Shown here piece after piece: positions 11,704 to 23,398 of a stretch of DNA of 64,000 bases. Origin of the DNA: Microvelia longipes (taxonomy: Eukaryota > Arthropoda > Insecta > Hemiptera > Veliidae); the NCBI GenBank assembly GCA_018340805.1, contig JACMZG010001913.1, positions 30,284,114-30,348,113 of the forward strand, in the 5' to 3' direction. Each line of letters starts with the position of its first letter. Within the stretch, counting starts at the first letter, position 1. The notes below the pieces were generated by a model, which had not been told where the DNA came from, ran no database searches, and was given only the letters and a program-made list of their open reading frames with translations. The translations under genes were made by a program, and so were the position numbers.

Positions 11704-12131
11704 GAATGCGCTAAAGCCTTTAAAGATAACTGACTTAGCTTAATGAAAAGTAACTAAGCTTTAAACTAGTGCAAATAATAGTGCGTACTTTTAATTTTAG
11801 AGGCATAGTTTTGTACAACAAACTGGATAATTATGCGCATTTCCTTTGGAAAATACAGACAAAATGAGTTACGAGCAGTGCTTGACAGTTCAGTAACTGC
11901 TTAGGTTCTAAAGCATGAACCAGAACCACGCAATGGGCATGGTTCTTGCATAAGCAAGAAATGGGTTGTTTAGCACGGAAACACGCATTCTAAATGAAAT
12001 TCGCCTGACAGCGGACCACCGCACCGGAATTATTTATTTAGTAGTTATAAACTTATATAATGTAAAAAGCACGGAAACACGCATCCAAAGGAAATTCGCC
12101 CGACATGCGGACCACCGCGCTAGAATTATTA
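11704..12131 (-). repeat. Family A repeat, copy 2, head arm only
   Basis: This is the reverse complement of the centre plus left arm of the family A head. It has GCGCTAAAGCCTTTAAAGAT at the centre edge, TGCGCATTTCCTTTGGAAAA, then AGCAGTGCTTGACAGTT, AGCACGGAAACACGCAT twice and GCGGACCACCGC twice. The tail module is absent. It may be an old truncation or a solo-arm derivative. Confidence 0.75.
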
Positions 12132-12694
12132 TCAATTTCTAATGATTAAATTTAGAATAACCTGCATTTTAGTATTAAAGCACCTGAGCATGAGCTCCGG
12201 TGATGTATATGCGTATTTGAAATTTAAAAATAGATTCATATATTATTCCACACACACAGATAACTACAAAGATACACCTTACTCATACACATTCACACAA
12301 TTATACAAATATTCATACAATGGAGTTTGTTTTAACTCAATTATGTTTTAAAAGGAAATTATATTTTCCTTTATTATATATTTTAATAAACAACTCTGAA
12401 CAAGTTACATTTTTTGTAAGTAAAGCATGTAGGTAGAATGAGAAAAAACTAATTTTAATCACCACTTCATTTTGCTTTAATGAAAACAATATACAAATCT
12501 TTTTTTGCTTTTCATAAGTGTTTAAAAAGAAATAAGGAAAAGGAATTGTTCAAACGTTGCACTTATACTTAATAAACATTTCAGTTTATCCTAAGTAAAA
12601 AAGAATAAATAAATTGGTAAAATAAAAACTATTAGATTTAACTTATTAGAATTTTTTTTTGCCAAATAAAATGGCAGTGTGCAAAAAAATGGCA
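12132..12694. other. No feature seen
   Basis: AT-rich sequence. The small open frame at 12142-12351 lacks any recognisable domain. Confidence 0.45.
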
Positions 12695-12860
12695 GGTGTG
12701 AAAATGGCTGTTATTGTGGCAATGTGCTTTTTACATAAACCTGTAATATGACAAACTAATATAGGTCAACAGACATGTGGCCGCGAAGTGGCCATGGAAA
12801 GGTATGGGGCCTCTCTATGGCCTGTGGTTCAACGAGAGGTTACAGGTCTCTTGTATAAAA
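12695..12860 (+). repeat. Family C repeat
   Basis: Shares TGTAATATGACAAACTAATATAGG..CAACAGACATG with the copies at 22533 and 48095, followed by the hairpin TGGCCGCGAAGTGGCCA and a GGGGCCTCTC..GAGAGGTT block. Upstream GGCAnTGTG words look like a degenerate tandem repeat. Confidence 0.55.
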
Positions 12861-13860
12861 AATTGTTTTAGCATTTATATTTAAGCTGAAACATTACAAA
12901 TTTCAAGTATTTTAAAAATCCGGGCTAAGTTAAGAAAATCCCTAGGTTAAAGTTATTAATCACTGTAAGTCCGACATAGCAATTAGTGTCTGTCATTTCG
13001 AGTCCGAAAAACCGACTTAGTAAGCGTTATCAGTATTTTTTTTTACCTCATTTTCGACCTCCTTTTTCATATCCAATTTAATCAAGGGTTGTTTTAAATC
13101 ACTCCCAAGGGAGAAAAAGGGTTCTTTATCTAACGCAAAATTTCTTATACCAGATGTGAAAACTAGGAATTTTCTTTCACAGTCTAAATGCTATGTGGTT
13201 AAATGTTAGCAGTTTTTTAAGCAAGCTTTTCACACGTTTGACATTGATTAATTGTGGCATTTTTATCCGAAAATGTTAATTAGTGTGTGTTCTCATGGTT
13301 TTATTGTCGTAAAATTTTACAACCTTGCACACTCTGGAGATAAAATCACTTGAACGTATTAGACTTAACAATAAAAATGTGTTTAGCTTTAAGATTGTGA
13401 CTTTTTACAAAGGCTTCTTGACTATAGAAGCTACTATTTAAATAGTTTTATCTACTCCTTGTATTGTAAGTTCTACTTACAGTCTTGTTTTCTCACACTG
13501 TAAATGTACTTTTACCCCCTAGGGAGGAAAAATGAAAAGTGTTGCCAACTTGGCAGAATTTTTTAGTAAAATGTTTAGGAATTTTAGGAAATTTTTAGGA
13601 TTTTTAGGATTTTTTGGTGTTATGTTGGTACTACGGTAAATATACAATATACACACGCTAATGTTTAAATTAAAAATATAGTATTACACATTATTCTATT
13701 GACAGCTTACAATAAAATAATATGAAGATAGTGGCTTTATTCTCTCTTCATCAGAGTAATTGACATGGTAAGAATAAACTAAACTAACACAATAACTATT
13801 AAAGAGCTGAAAATATATTAATAGTTGTTAGTATTAGTTCTAGTCGTAGATAAAATTAAA
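12861..13860. other. No gene seen; short tandem block
   Basis: AT-rich. About 13555-13615 is a run of TTTTAGGAA-type units. Nothing else is identified. Confidence 0.45.
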
Positions 13861-14077
13861 ATGCAACAAGGATTGAAAGTTTTCAGCTCTCGTATTATCT
13901 ACTCGTCAAGCCTCGGGAGCACACAATGTTAGTTAACTCCCTCGGCAAGCCTCGGAGCTAACTAGTTTTATCTCCTCGGCCTACCGACCTGTAGCTAATG
14001 AAGTTTTCCCCTCCTTCGCGCTGCTTAGGACGAAACTTTAACTTGACTGTAAAACTTACTTTCATCCCTTGTTGCAT
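13861..14077. mobile_element. Short TIR element (MITE-like)
   Basis: The ends are inverted repeats: ATGCAACAAGGATTGAAAGT on the left, ATGCAACAAGGGATGAAAGT on the right (reverse complement). The ~217-base body is more GC-rich than its surroundings and contains repeated CCTCGG words. No coding capacity. The target duplication is unclear. Confidence 0.65.
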
Positions 14078-14639
14078 AAATAACTAATATTCATAAAGTT
14101 TGACTAAACTGTTGACTAAATTGTATTGCTTTAAACCTGATTATTTCCCCCATTCAACTTTTACAAACTGATTTAAGTGATTTGCAGAAGTGAAAATAAA
14201 CTTTACTGTCGGGTTTATCTTTCGCTTTTTGCTAATTTCCTTTTTTTAAAAAAAATCACTAACGGCTTGTGTGGTGGGGGTTGTGTTAAAAGTCCGTTTC
14301 AGAGGTCCCTGATCACAAAAAAACACGTTTCGAGAAACTGTATAATATAGATATATTCGTGTGCTTGATATATATGTTTATAACATCATCAAATTCCTAA
14401 GTCATGAGGACCTCCCCGCCAAAATCTTTTATTTGTTTTTGTTTGTTTGGTGGGTTTTACTCTTATGCTCTTACTTATATATCTTCAATCAAAAAGTTTT
14501 TATTAAATAATACGCATTGTCACTTTTCTTTATGGGTAATATTTAATAATTATAATAATATAATACACCATACAAAGGCTATACGTTTATTGCTTATTTG
14601 TTTCATTTTTCTTTACTTACTACCCTAAGTATTTAGGGA
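14078..14639. other. No feature seen
   Basis: AT-rich, with small open frames that have no domain features. Confidence 0.4.
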
Positions 14640-14830
14640 AAGTATTATGTTCACCCTAAAAATCTGAAACGGAGAGTTTATCGTAATATTCCGTTTAAGG
14701 TACTTTTATGACGTTTTAAGTGGGTTTCAACTTGCTGTCTTTTTGTGTGTTTTATCCGTATAACTCCTGTAACTAAAACGCTCACGCTAGAGAGTTACAA
14801 TTTTAGCCTGAGGATGAGTATTGCGAAACA
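14640..14830 (-). repeat. Family B repeat, 3' part
   Basis: Reversed signatures: GGGAAAGTATTATGTT, CTGAAACGGAGAGTTTATCG, ATGACGTTTTAAGTGG, ACTTGCTGTCTTTTTGTGTG and CTAGAGAGTTACAATTTTAG, in the order expected for a minus-strand copy. Confidence 0.55.
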
Positions 14831-14895
14831 TAAGTTAAAACTATTAATTATGAAACTTTAAGTGGAACTATAAAGGTGAAGCGTGTAACTATAAA

Positions 14896-15208
14896 GTGAA
14901 GCGATATAAAAGTTGAGAGAACGGTTAAACATCACATCCTTGGGACAAGTGAAGCGATATCAAAGTTGAGAGAACGGTTAAACATCACATCCTTGGGACA
15001 AGTGAAGCGATATCAAAGTTGAGAGAACAGTTAAACATCACATTTTTAGGACAAGTGAAGCGATATCAAAGTTGAGAGAACGGTTAAACATCACATTTTT
15101 AGGACAAGTGAAGCGATATCAAAGTTGAGAGAAGAGGACAAGTGAAGCGATATCAAAGTTAGAGGTTATACATCACATCCTTGGGACAAGTGAATCGATA
15201 TCAAAGTA
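14896..15208. repeat. 53-bp minisatellite, about six units
   Basis: The unit begins GTGAAGCGATATCAAAGTTG and ends ACATCACATCCTTGGGACAA. Four units are nearly full length. A fifth is shortened by an internal deletion, a sixth is partial and the array ends at GTGAATCGATATCAAAGT. The direct repeats have no spacers between them. Confidence 0.9.
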
Positions 15209-15944
15209 AATAGTAAATAAAGTAAAGTACCACGTACCCGATATCTTTGAACTTATGTTACTATCGTTGTAACATTATGCTTATTCACTCAATTTAACAT
15301 TAAAAATTACGTAAGAACTTTTGGGACTTAAATCGTTTTATTATTATTGCAGTTATTTTTATTTTAAATTTATACGATGAAGTTTCCAAAAAAGTTACAA
15401 TCGCTATTTCCTTTTATTGCAATATATTTAAGGAACCAAAATTTAACCACAATTTTCTTTTTTAACTGGTTCCTTTTGAGTTTTAAAATGTTCCTCATAA
15501 ATCGTGATGTGAAAGTTTAAAGTTCTAAACATAGGGAAAAAGAGTTGGGAATATCTCGGTAGAGGAACAAGTCGTTTTCCCAAGCTTTTTTTCTAGATTT
15601 TTTCGCGTAAAACTCGGTTCTACTAAAGACTACAACAGCTATAATTCAATTGAGTTTCTCATCCTTTTTATCCAGTTTTCTCTTACTTTACTAAGACCAA
15701 AAAGTAAAAAAAAAAGTTTTTTAACTTGCTAACTTTTACTTAGGACCTACACAAGTATTTTTAACCTTATTTACAGTAATTTATAGTTTTTTTTTTCTTT
15801 AACTTAATATTCCTAATGGAATAATCATCCGATACCGTTAAAGTTTTAAAAAAAAAAAAATAAATAAACTGTGGAAGATTAAAATTTTAAATAAACTGCC
15901 AAGCTTTCTAACTGAGATTTTATTTCTTTAACCTTTTTTAAATA
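15209..15944. other. No feature seen
   Basis: AT-rich, non-coding as far as can be seen. Confidence 0.4.
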
Positions 15945-16770
15945 TGTTCTTTATTGGCAAAAGTATACAATATTTATTTTGTCTCAACTGGAGCCATATT
16001 TTAATTATTGATTTGGGGTAATTTTTATATCTTTATTTTTATTTCATTTATATATTATTATTTGTTTGGTATGAATTTTAATAATTTGTTTAGGGTGTGA
16101 GGGGTTTGTTTGGGTTAAAGATAATTATATATTTTTTGGTTTTAGGTATTTTATTTTTTATTATTATTTTTTTTAATATTTGTCAAAAGATATTTTTGAT
16201 GGTGTTGAATAGGTTTATATTGTAGAGGTAATTTGCAGGAGTTTCAAAAAAAGGGTTGTCTATGCAGTCTAAAGTCATTCTTTGACCTTAAACGTTGATT
16301 AACACAGACCATTTCGTTTTTTGCTTGGTCGCTGTTAATAAAATTATAGTTTAAGATCAACCTGATTGATGTTTTCCTGTGGTTTCCTCAATTTCACAGG
16401 CAATATGCCAGGTTGAATCATCAAAAGTCAGTCCACAGAGTTCATAGGCAACCCTTTTTGAAACTCCTGCAAACTACCTATACAATATAAACCTATTCAA
16501 ACCACCATCAAAAATATTTTTTGACAACATTAAAAAATGAATAAATAAATAATACAAAAATAAAAATACCCAAACAAAAAATATGAAATATCCTTACCCA
16601 AACAAACCCTCACAACCCAAAAAAATAATCAAAATTTATACACATTTTATTTATTTATTTAATAAATAAATAAAATAAAAGAGGCACAAATTACCCTAAA
16701 TCAATGAATAAAATATGGCTCCGGTTACACAAAATAAATATTGTACTTTGCCAATAAAGCACTTGTTTAA
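15945..16770. repeat. Giant imperfect palindrome (foldback)
   Basis: Arms of roughly 330 bases flank a ~170-base centre. Matching pairs include TTTATTGGCAAAAGTATACA with its complement near 16738-16756, GGAGCCATATTTTAATT with AATAAAATATGGCTCC, GTGAGGGGTTTGTTTGGG with its complement near 16600, and GCAGGAGTTTCAAAAAAAGG with CCTTTTTGAAACTCCTGC. Mismatches and indels show it is old. The centre (16275-16440) is not repeated. Confidence 0.8.
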
Positions 16771-16979
16771 AAAAAAGATTATAAGGAGGATAAAATAAGC
16801 GCCCATTTGTTAGAAATTAAGTGAGTAGTCAATGTTATGCCATGAAAATCCATTGATATGCTTGGAACGTGGAATGTTATTCGACATTTACATACTGTTT
16901 AATTATAATATATTATATTTCTTAATCAATGGGTATTATGGACCCAAGAACAATCCTTACGCTTTCCGAGCAATTTTCT

Positions 16980-17300
16980 TTCAAAATTCGTGTTTTCGTG
17001 AATAATAATCTATTTCTTGCTTAAATCTTCGTTCTTATACTTCATATCTTGAGCATTAGCATTACTACTCGTTGCTATTTTTTTCTGGATTTTCAAAGGA
17101 AACGAGCTTATTAATGCCAGTGGTTATGCAAAATCAAGCTCATCCTTTTGAAGTTGGCATTGGCTTAATTAATGCTTATCTTTAAAAAAGTTTAATGCTT
17201 TCTTTTGAAAAATTTAGGAAAAATTGAGTTACGAATAATAATCCTATACTGCATAAACTGAAACCTTAAGCAAAAATAAAAATAAAATTTTAAGCATTAA
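16980..17300 (+). repeat. Old family A head remnant
   Basis: Diverged order of TATTTCTTGCTTAAATC, TTGAGCATTAGCATTACTACT, TTTTCAAAGGAAACG, a centre, then TCTTTTGAAAAATTTAGG and GAGTTACGAATAATAATCC in opposite orientation, followed by TTAAGCAAAAAT. This mirrors the two arms of the family A head at much lower identity. Confidence 0.5.
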
Positions 17301-17834
17301 CCAGTATCGAATTCCCTGCTTTTCGACTAAACGGAATTTAGGACAATTCTTAGGAATCCTAGTAGGATAAGCCTTTGGGGTTTAACTGTACATAAACAAC
17401 AAAATATAAACGGATTTTTGATTACTTGTCTAGTATATGCTTTAATTGAAAATAGGATTATCTAGACCTTACGTCTGATTTTTGAGTCAAGTTACATTAC
17501 ACAATGTGCCTGAAACGGATAATTATGGGGAACCTCGGTCTCGGATTTTAGGGGTAAACACTTTTCTTATCTATCTAATTGAAGAGAGGAAAATGTGTAA
17601 GTAGGCAAAACTTTTTTAAACTGTTCGTCTAAACTCAAAGTTACAATTCTAACCTGAACGTTAAAAAAAGTAGAGAATCGCAACATCTTTTTATTTCCAT
17701 TGTTTTATTTTAAAAACAGGGTGTAATCATTATATTTACTTCCTTTATATAAGAGGAAAATGTATTTTAGCGAATTTTCAAAGAAGAAGTGAGGTTATAA
17801 GGTTGGGGTCCATGGAAGGGTCACCCTAATCAAG

Positions 17835-17874
<40 letters not shown>

Positions 17875-18039
17875 ATTATAAATATATATATATATTATAT
17901 ATATATATATAAATATATAATATATATAGTGGTATACACTTATATTAAATTTTAACTCAATTAGATTATTTTCCGATTTTAAACTAAACTGTGTTTAATT
18001 TTAACTGTGTTATAATTAAATTATGTTAATAATTAGATA
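17301..18039. other. AT-rich, with a (TA)n array
   Basis: The TA array is at 17840-17930. The rest has no recognisable feature. Confidence 0.5.
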
Positions 18040-18540
18040 AAAATAGGCACATATGTGTTAGTCTTATATATAACTACATCTGTGCCAAATATCAAATTGA
18101 TCGCATCATTTTTTCACGCTTTATTATTCTTTAAAAAAATCCTGAGTCATTATTGCGGCTTAATGACGTCATTAAAAAAATTTCTGAATAGCATAATTAC
18201 AGATATAGGCTGACTTGTTTAGAAAGTTTCAGTTCACTAGTGTAAATACACTGAGAGCTATAATAATAATAGACACACAATCACATAGGCAGACAACTTG
18301 GAGAAAACACTCAGGAGGTCTTAAATATACCACGGACAAGGGATGATTTCGGTGTTATATGTATTGGGTTGAGGAATAATTCATGATCGTTTTTTTTTCA
18401 AATTTAAAAATTCACGCAGAAATAAAATGCATCGGCAAAATGTTTTATGTTGTTTGAAAGAGAATGTTCTACACTGCAAGATGTAGTGTGTTTTGATTTG
18501 TATTTTTTTTTTTTTTTTTTTGTATTTTCAGATCATTAAA

Positions 18541-18893
18541 ATGGAATGTCAAGTGGACAAAACTGAGCATTCTCGACTCCATTTGCTTTTTGCATTTAAT
18601 TGAGGTGTTAAGGCCACCAAAGCTGTTCGTGAGATTTGTGCTTTGTATGGAGAAGGAGCAATGCCTAAAAGTACCGCCCGCCGTTTGTTTTCGCGCCGTC
18701 AGACTTGGCGCCGTCAGATTTTCATCTGTTTAGATCGCTTTCGAACGCTTTGTGCGGTGTGTCGTTCAATAATGACGGGGAATTGAGGGTTTGGTTGGAC
18801 GAATTCTTTGAGTCAAGACCGGGAAATTTCTATCGCCGAGGCATCGAAAAACTTATTGAACGATGGGAGGAAGTTGCAAACAACAATGTAGAG
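18541..18893 (+). pseudogene. Mariner transposase, N- and C-terminal remnants
   Basis: Reading from the ATG at 18541 gives the mariner N-terminus. It contains a stop at codon 21 and the helix-turn-helix segment GVKATKAVREICALYGEGAM followed by KSTARRLFSR. The sequence then jumps, one frame over, to LAPSDFHLFRSL and the C-terminal WLDEFFESRPGNFYRRGIEK..LIERWEEV. LAPSDFHLF normally follows the last aspartate of the DD34D triad, so the catalytic core between is deleted. The junction at about 18692-18716 contains GCGCCGTCAGA twice, which suggests deletion between short repeats. The coding end is interrupted after VANNN by the hAT-like insertion. Confidence 0.85.
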
Positions 18894-19297
18894 CAGCGTT
18901 TCCCAACCTTTTCAGTACCGCGACCCTATAATTTGCTTTTCTAAAGTTTGGCGACCCAAATGCATTTATTTTGCATAACCTGAAAATTGCAGGCGTTTTT
19001 ATTTATTGCCGAACTAGTTATGACCCTACTGACATCGCTAAATCATAATTTCATAAGGTTTTTATACTTAAATAGAACTACATATGCTTTAGAACCTAAG
19101 CAGTTACTCAACTGTCAAGCACTGCTCGTAATTAATTAATTAATTATTTTTCAAAGGTAATGCGCATAATTATCCAGTTGGTTATATAAAACTATAAGTA
19201 CGCACTATTATTTGCACTAGTTTAAAGCTTAGTAACTTATCTTTAAAGATTTTAGCGCAGAAAGATAGAGTGCATATATACATTCATACATACAGGC

Positions 19298-19370
<73 letters not shown>

Positions 19371-19714
19371 TATAATTTTAATAACCCGAACCTTTAAAAG
19401 AAGTGATAAGAAACTTTTAAACACAGTATTATCAGGTATAACAATTCATCAAAGTTAGCAAGAATAGATAAAGGGTGCCTCTGTCGGTAAAGACTTCTAA
19501 GAAATATTTTGGCCGCGGCTTCTATTGTTATCGCATGTTAAAGTATTATCAATTTCTAAAAATAATATATGTTTAAGCAAATCTGTTATTTGCTTATAAA
19601 TGTTTTCACATAAATCTTGTCATTTTTTGGATTGTTAATAAATAAAAAAATTTGGCGACCAAAACATTTCGTTCGCGACCCAATTTGGTCGCGACCAAGG
19701 GTTGGGAAGGGCTG
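18894..19714. mobile_element. hAT-like non-autonomous element nested in the mariner
   Basis: Ends are CAGCGTTTCCCAACC and, reversed, CAGCCCTTCCCAACC, a typical hAT terminal repeat. The flanking octamer ATGTAGAG is present at 18886-18893 and 19715-19722, an 8-bp target duplication. Subterminal GACCCAA / GGTCGCGACC words are also typical of hAT ends. No transposase is encoded. The middle holds a family A fragment and a (TA)n array. Confidence 0.88.
19085..19370 (+). repeat. Family A fragment, internally deleted, inside the hAT-like element
   Basis: Starts TGCTTTAGAACCTAAGCAGT and runs through the head centre (TACGCACTATTATTTGCACT, TTAAAGATTTTAGCGCA). It then jumps to GAAAGATAGAGTG, which in complete copies lies just before the TA array, and ends in (TA)n at 19300-19366. 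The whole tail unit region is therefore deleted. Confidence 0.75.
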
Positions 19715-20059
19715 ATGTAGAGTATATTATTGATTAAATCGTAGTTTTTTTTGTTTAAAATAAATTTGAAAAAAAACGCTCATGAATTATTCCTCAACCC
19801 AATATTTTTTATATTTTATATGCGGTATAAATGAAATATCCTTCGGTATAAATGAGGAAAAGTAAATGTTGTTGTCAATATATTTTATATTTCCCTTTGA
19901 TATTATATTTATCAATGTAAATCTATAAACCTCTTCAGCAAAAAGAAATATATTGACCTTTACTGCCCAATAAAAGTACTACGTATGTATGTAATAAGGA
20001 AGATATAGTCTCAATAAATATTTTCACGATTTGTATAAATATACACAAAATGAAATAAT

Positions 20060-20875
20060 AATATATATATACAAAAAATCGGGTACGGGGTACCTAGGAA
20101 CTTTTCTTATTACATCGGACTCACTACGGTCATCCTTCCTGCTTCGGATTTGCTTCGCTCGTCCTCATAAATACAATTCGCTAGATTTATACTGCAACAT
20201 GCCGTCTTCAGATAGTAAATGCAACCGTATCATTCTCAGCGATCACCCATGCAGCACAAACCACGCTCATCGCTACTTTAGTCTTATGATCCTACTAAAA
20301 AAGTAAATATACTTGTTGCATTGAAACGAAACTTAGTGTGATTATTTATTAGATAATAATATACACTTGTACTAAATTTCAACAAAATTAGAACATTTTC
20401 TAATTATTTACAGTTAATAAAAAATTATTAACTGTTAATTATTAAAAAAGTTAATATAAAATTTGAAATAATGCTAATAATAAGATGAAACTGAGCACAC
20501 ATGTTAAACTTATACATAGCCACATAAGTGCCAAATTTTAAACCAATCGCATCATTTTTCCGCGCTTTTAGATTTTTCGAAATTTTGCTGAGTCATTATT
20601 GCGGGTTAATTGCGTCATAAAAAAATTATTTTCTGAATAGCACAACTACAGCGGTAGCTTGATTTTCGTAAAAATTTTAACTCTAGTAGCCAAAATACAC
20701 TGGGCTCTACGATGATAACAGACAAACACATACAGACAAAAACTTTGCAAAAACCACTCAGGAGGCCTTAAAACGCCTAAAAAACTGATAATTCCAGTTT
20801 CATCCTGGTTCCAGATTTTTTTGCAAACAATACTTTTCTAAATACCTACGGTATAAATAAGGAAAATTAATAACA
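20060..20875 (+). repeat. Family B repeat, near full length
   Basis: Opens with GGGTACGGGGTACC, followed by TTCTTATTACATCGGACTCA and TTCGGATTTGCTTCGCTCGT. Then come GCAGCACAAACCACGCTCAT, the core TGCTGAGTCATTATTGCGGG (20586 onward) with a mutated CRE (TTGCGTCA), ACGATGATAACAGACA, GAAAACCACTCAGGAGGCC-type sequence and the end ACTTTTCTAAATACCTACGG then TATAAATAAGG. A second head fragment (GGTACGGGGTACCT) follows at 20877-20900. Short reading frames inside are incidental. Confidence 0.75.
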
Positions 20876-20900
20876 AGGTACGGGGTACCTCAGTAAGTAC

Positions 20901-21438
20901 AACTATATACGTACTTTGCTCGCGTCCTCTGAATAGTAAACTTACCTAAAGTATAAAGTTGTATTACTTCAGTCTTGCAACGCTGGACCTTAAAATAGAT
21001 TAAAGCAAACATTTTAAGAGCACTTATTACGGCCTTGTTACAATCAAATGATAAAGATGCCAATTTCCAGGTAATTTAAGTACAGACCAATGTTTCAATA
21101 AATTATTACGTTTTTTTATGTTCATTAAATAAGGATTCTAGACAAAAATATTACTTGAATAAAAAGTTTAAATATTATTCCAATCAATATAGATATTTCT
21201 GCCTGTTGGACATAAATCTACAAATATGCTTTGTATCTAGGTGTGTAAATATGAATAAACATGTAATAAAGGTATTTGTACATACAGACAACGTATGTAT
21301 AAAATATCTCGTATTTAGACGATTTCATTTTATATTTATGTTTCTTTCTTATTTATGAGAATTATATTTATTAGATTATGTTCTTTATATTTTTAATATT
21401 AAGGATTATTTTATTTCAATTCCAGGCAATGTTATTTG

Positions 21439-21493
<55 letters not shown>

Positions 21494-22132
21494 TATATTA
21501 TATAAAGCGATACAACACTTTCACATGCACAAAGTTGTCCCTTTTAAAATTTAATAATTTCAGTTGAATTCTCCTCAAGACATACGTACATAAAAAAATT
21601 ATACATTATTAAATATAAAATGAATAAAATTATAAAATTGATTCTTTCCACAAAATGATCAAATTTAAAATAATAAAAATTAAATTTCTATACCACAAAA
21701 TCTCTGTCCAATCCACCAATGATTATTTCCACAAAAAATACAAATATATTACAAACATATTTTTAACAATGTTCTATTTTTTTTAAATATGTCACACTAA
21801 AACATTATTAAATATTAAATTGATATTAAATATTATTACATACTTAATATTTGTACTTACTTAAATTTTAAGTCAATTAATAACTAAATTAGGATCATTT
21901 AAAAACAAATATACATATTTTTTTTATTGAATTGAAAAGCTTTTAGAAAGACATATAATATTAATATTTTTTTTTATATCACGCTGAAATTTTTTTAGAC
22001 ATGTACTAATTTGTTTAGTAAACAGAAATATGATGTGACATTTCATTAGCAGTATTAGGTCTGATGTTATTGGTTAATATATAAAATAAAATGTTAACAA
22101 ATCACGTTTTATAACTATTACATTTGAAACTT
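20901..22132. other. AT-rich, with a (TA)n array
   Basis: The TA array lies at 21440-21504. No gene or element boundary recognised. Confidence 0.45.
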
Positions 22133-22532
22133 CACTTATATCATGACAGCATGGCACTTAAATCGTGACAGTAAGCCACTTATATCGTGATTTTATGCCA
22201 CTTATATCGTGACAGTATGCCACTTATATCGAGACAGTATGCCACTTATATCGTGACAGTATGCCAGTGATATCATAACAGCATGCCACTTATATCGTGA
22301 CTGTATGCCACTTATATCGGAAAAGTATGCCACTTATATCGTGATAGTATGCCAGTGATATCATAACAGCATGCCACTTCTATCGTGACTGTATGCCACT
22401 TATATCATGACAGCATGGCACTTAAATCGTGACAGTATTCCGCTTATATCGTAATAGTATGCCACATACTTCTTGACAGTATGCCACTTATATCGTGATT
22501 GTATGCCACTTATATCGTGACAGTATGCCACT
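22133..22532. repeat. 22-bp minisatellite
   Basis: About 18 degenerate units of TATGCCACTTATATCGTGAC plus AG. Variants carry CATGACAGC, GTGATT or TCATAACAGC. There are no spacers. It runs straight into a family C copy. Confidence 0.9.
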
Positions 22533-22860
22533 AATATAATCTAGTAATACGACTAACAATTATAGGACAACAATCATGTGGCCGCGGAGCGGTCGCAGGA
22601 AAGCGCGGGGCCCCACGCCGACACTGGCAATCGTGGGCTTCCCACCACGGTCGCCTTCGGTAAGCCTCCGCTGCAGAGCGGCTTATAAGCCAAAGGCCTC
22701 TCTCCGCGGCAAAATTTCAAATTTTGTTAAATCGGTTAAATTGACCAGGGATGACCGAGAGGCCAAAGGTCTCTTTTTGGTTTCCGGTGTTAACCAGTAT
22801 TTTCTGCATAAGATAATCGTGTCTTTTCCCTTGAAGTGACTATACATTTTTCCTTTGAGT
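22533..22860 (+). repeat. Family C repeat, longest copy
   Basis: Contains AATATAATCTAGTAATACGA, GGACAACAATCATG and the hairpin GGCCGCGGAGCGGTC (22580-22594), then a GC-rich block with CGCGGGGCCCCACG and GCCTCTCTCCGCGG. The open frame at 22576-22839 is a by-product of this GC-rich repeat and has no protein signature. Confidence 0.55.
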
Positions 22861-23172
22861 TATAATAACAATAATATAGTGATTATTATCTCTTTAAATA
22901 AATAAATTAAACTCCATAGTAGGTAATGGCGGTGTTTAAAATTGCTTCTTTCACTAGTTTTTAATATAAATTATTACATAAAACACTTAAATTTTGCCTT
23001 AGTTAATTTAGCTCTTAGTTGTAGATAAATTCAATTAATTTTATAAAACGTTATCTAATATAACTGCCCATAATTAAGATGAAAACATCTTGTAGCGAAT
23101 TTTATTCAAAAAGATTCCTTAATTAGGTTGCATAACATTGGTGAGAGTCGTGAGTGTATGAAAAATCTGTGG

Positions 23173-23398
<226 letters not shown>

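Larger units (their letters stand above)
18364..19802 (+). mobile_element. Mariner element, internally deleted, carrying a nested hAT-like element
   Basis: The ends are inverted repeats of more than 40 bases beginning TTGGGTTGAGGAATAATTCA and differing at one or two positions. They are flanked by TA at 18362-18363 and 19803-19804, the mariner/Tc1 target duplication. Removing the nested element leaves ~610 bases, about half a full mariner. The transposase is reduced to its two ends. TIR sequence and protein remnants fit a mariner of the insect-type group; the subfamily is not determined. Confidence 0.9.
18040..19862 (+). repeat. Family B repeat, split by a mariner
   Basis: The left part (18040-18361) carries CCTGAGTCATTATTGCGGCT, TAATGACGTCATTAAAA (TGACGTCA at 18164-18171), ACACACAATCACATAGGCAG and CTCAGGAGGTCTTAAA, then GATTTCGGTGTTATATG. 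The right part (19805-19862) carries the family end, GGTATAAATGAGGAAAAGTA. The mariner-type element sits between them. Confidence 0.7.

Noticed and set aside
13690..13770. Hammerhead-like CTCTGATGAAGAG on the minus strand (also near 50750)
   Set aside because: The GAAAC box and a closing stem were not found.
22133..22532. Possible CRISPR-like array (also 14896-15208)
   Set aside because: The repeats are contiguous and degenerate, with no unique spacers, and the DNA is eukaryotic. They are minisatellites.
22576..22839. 87-codon frame starting MWPRSGRRKARGP
   Set aside because: Lies in the GC-rich part of a family C repeat. The same region in other copies is not open and no protein family is evident.
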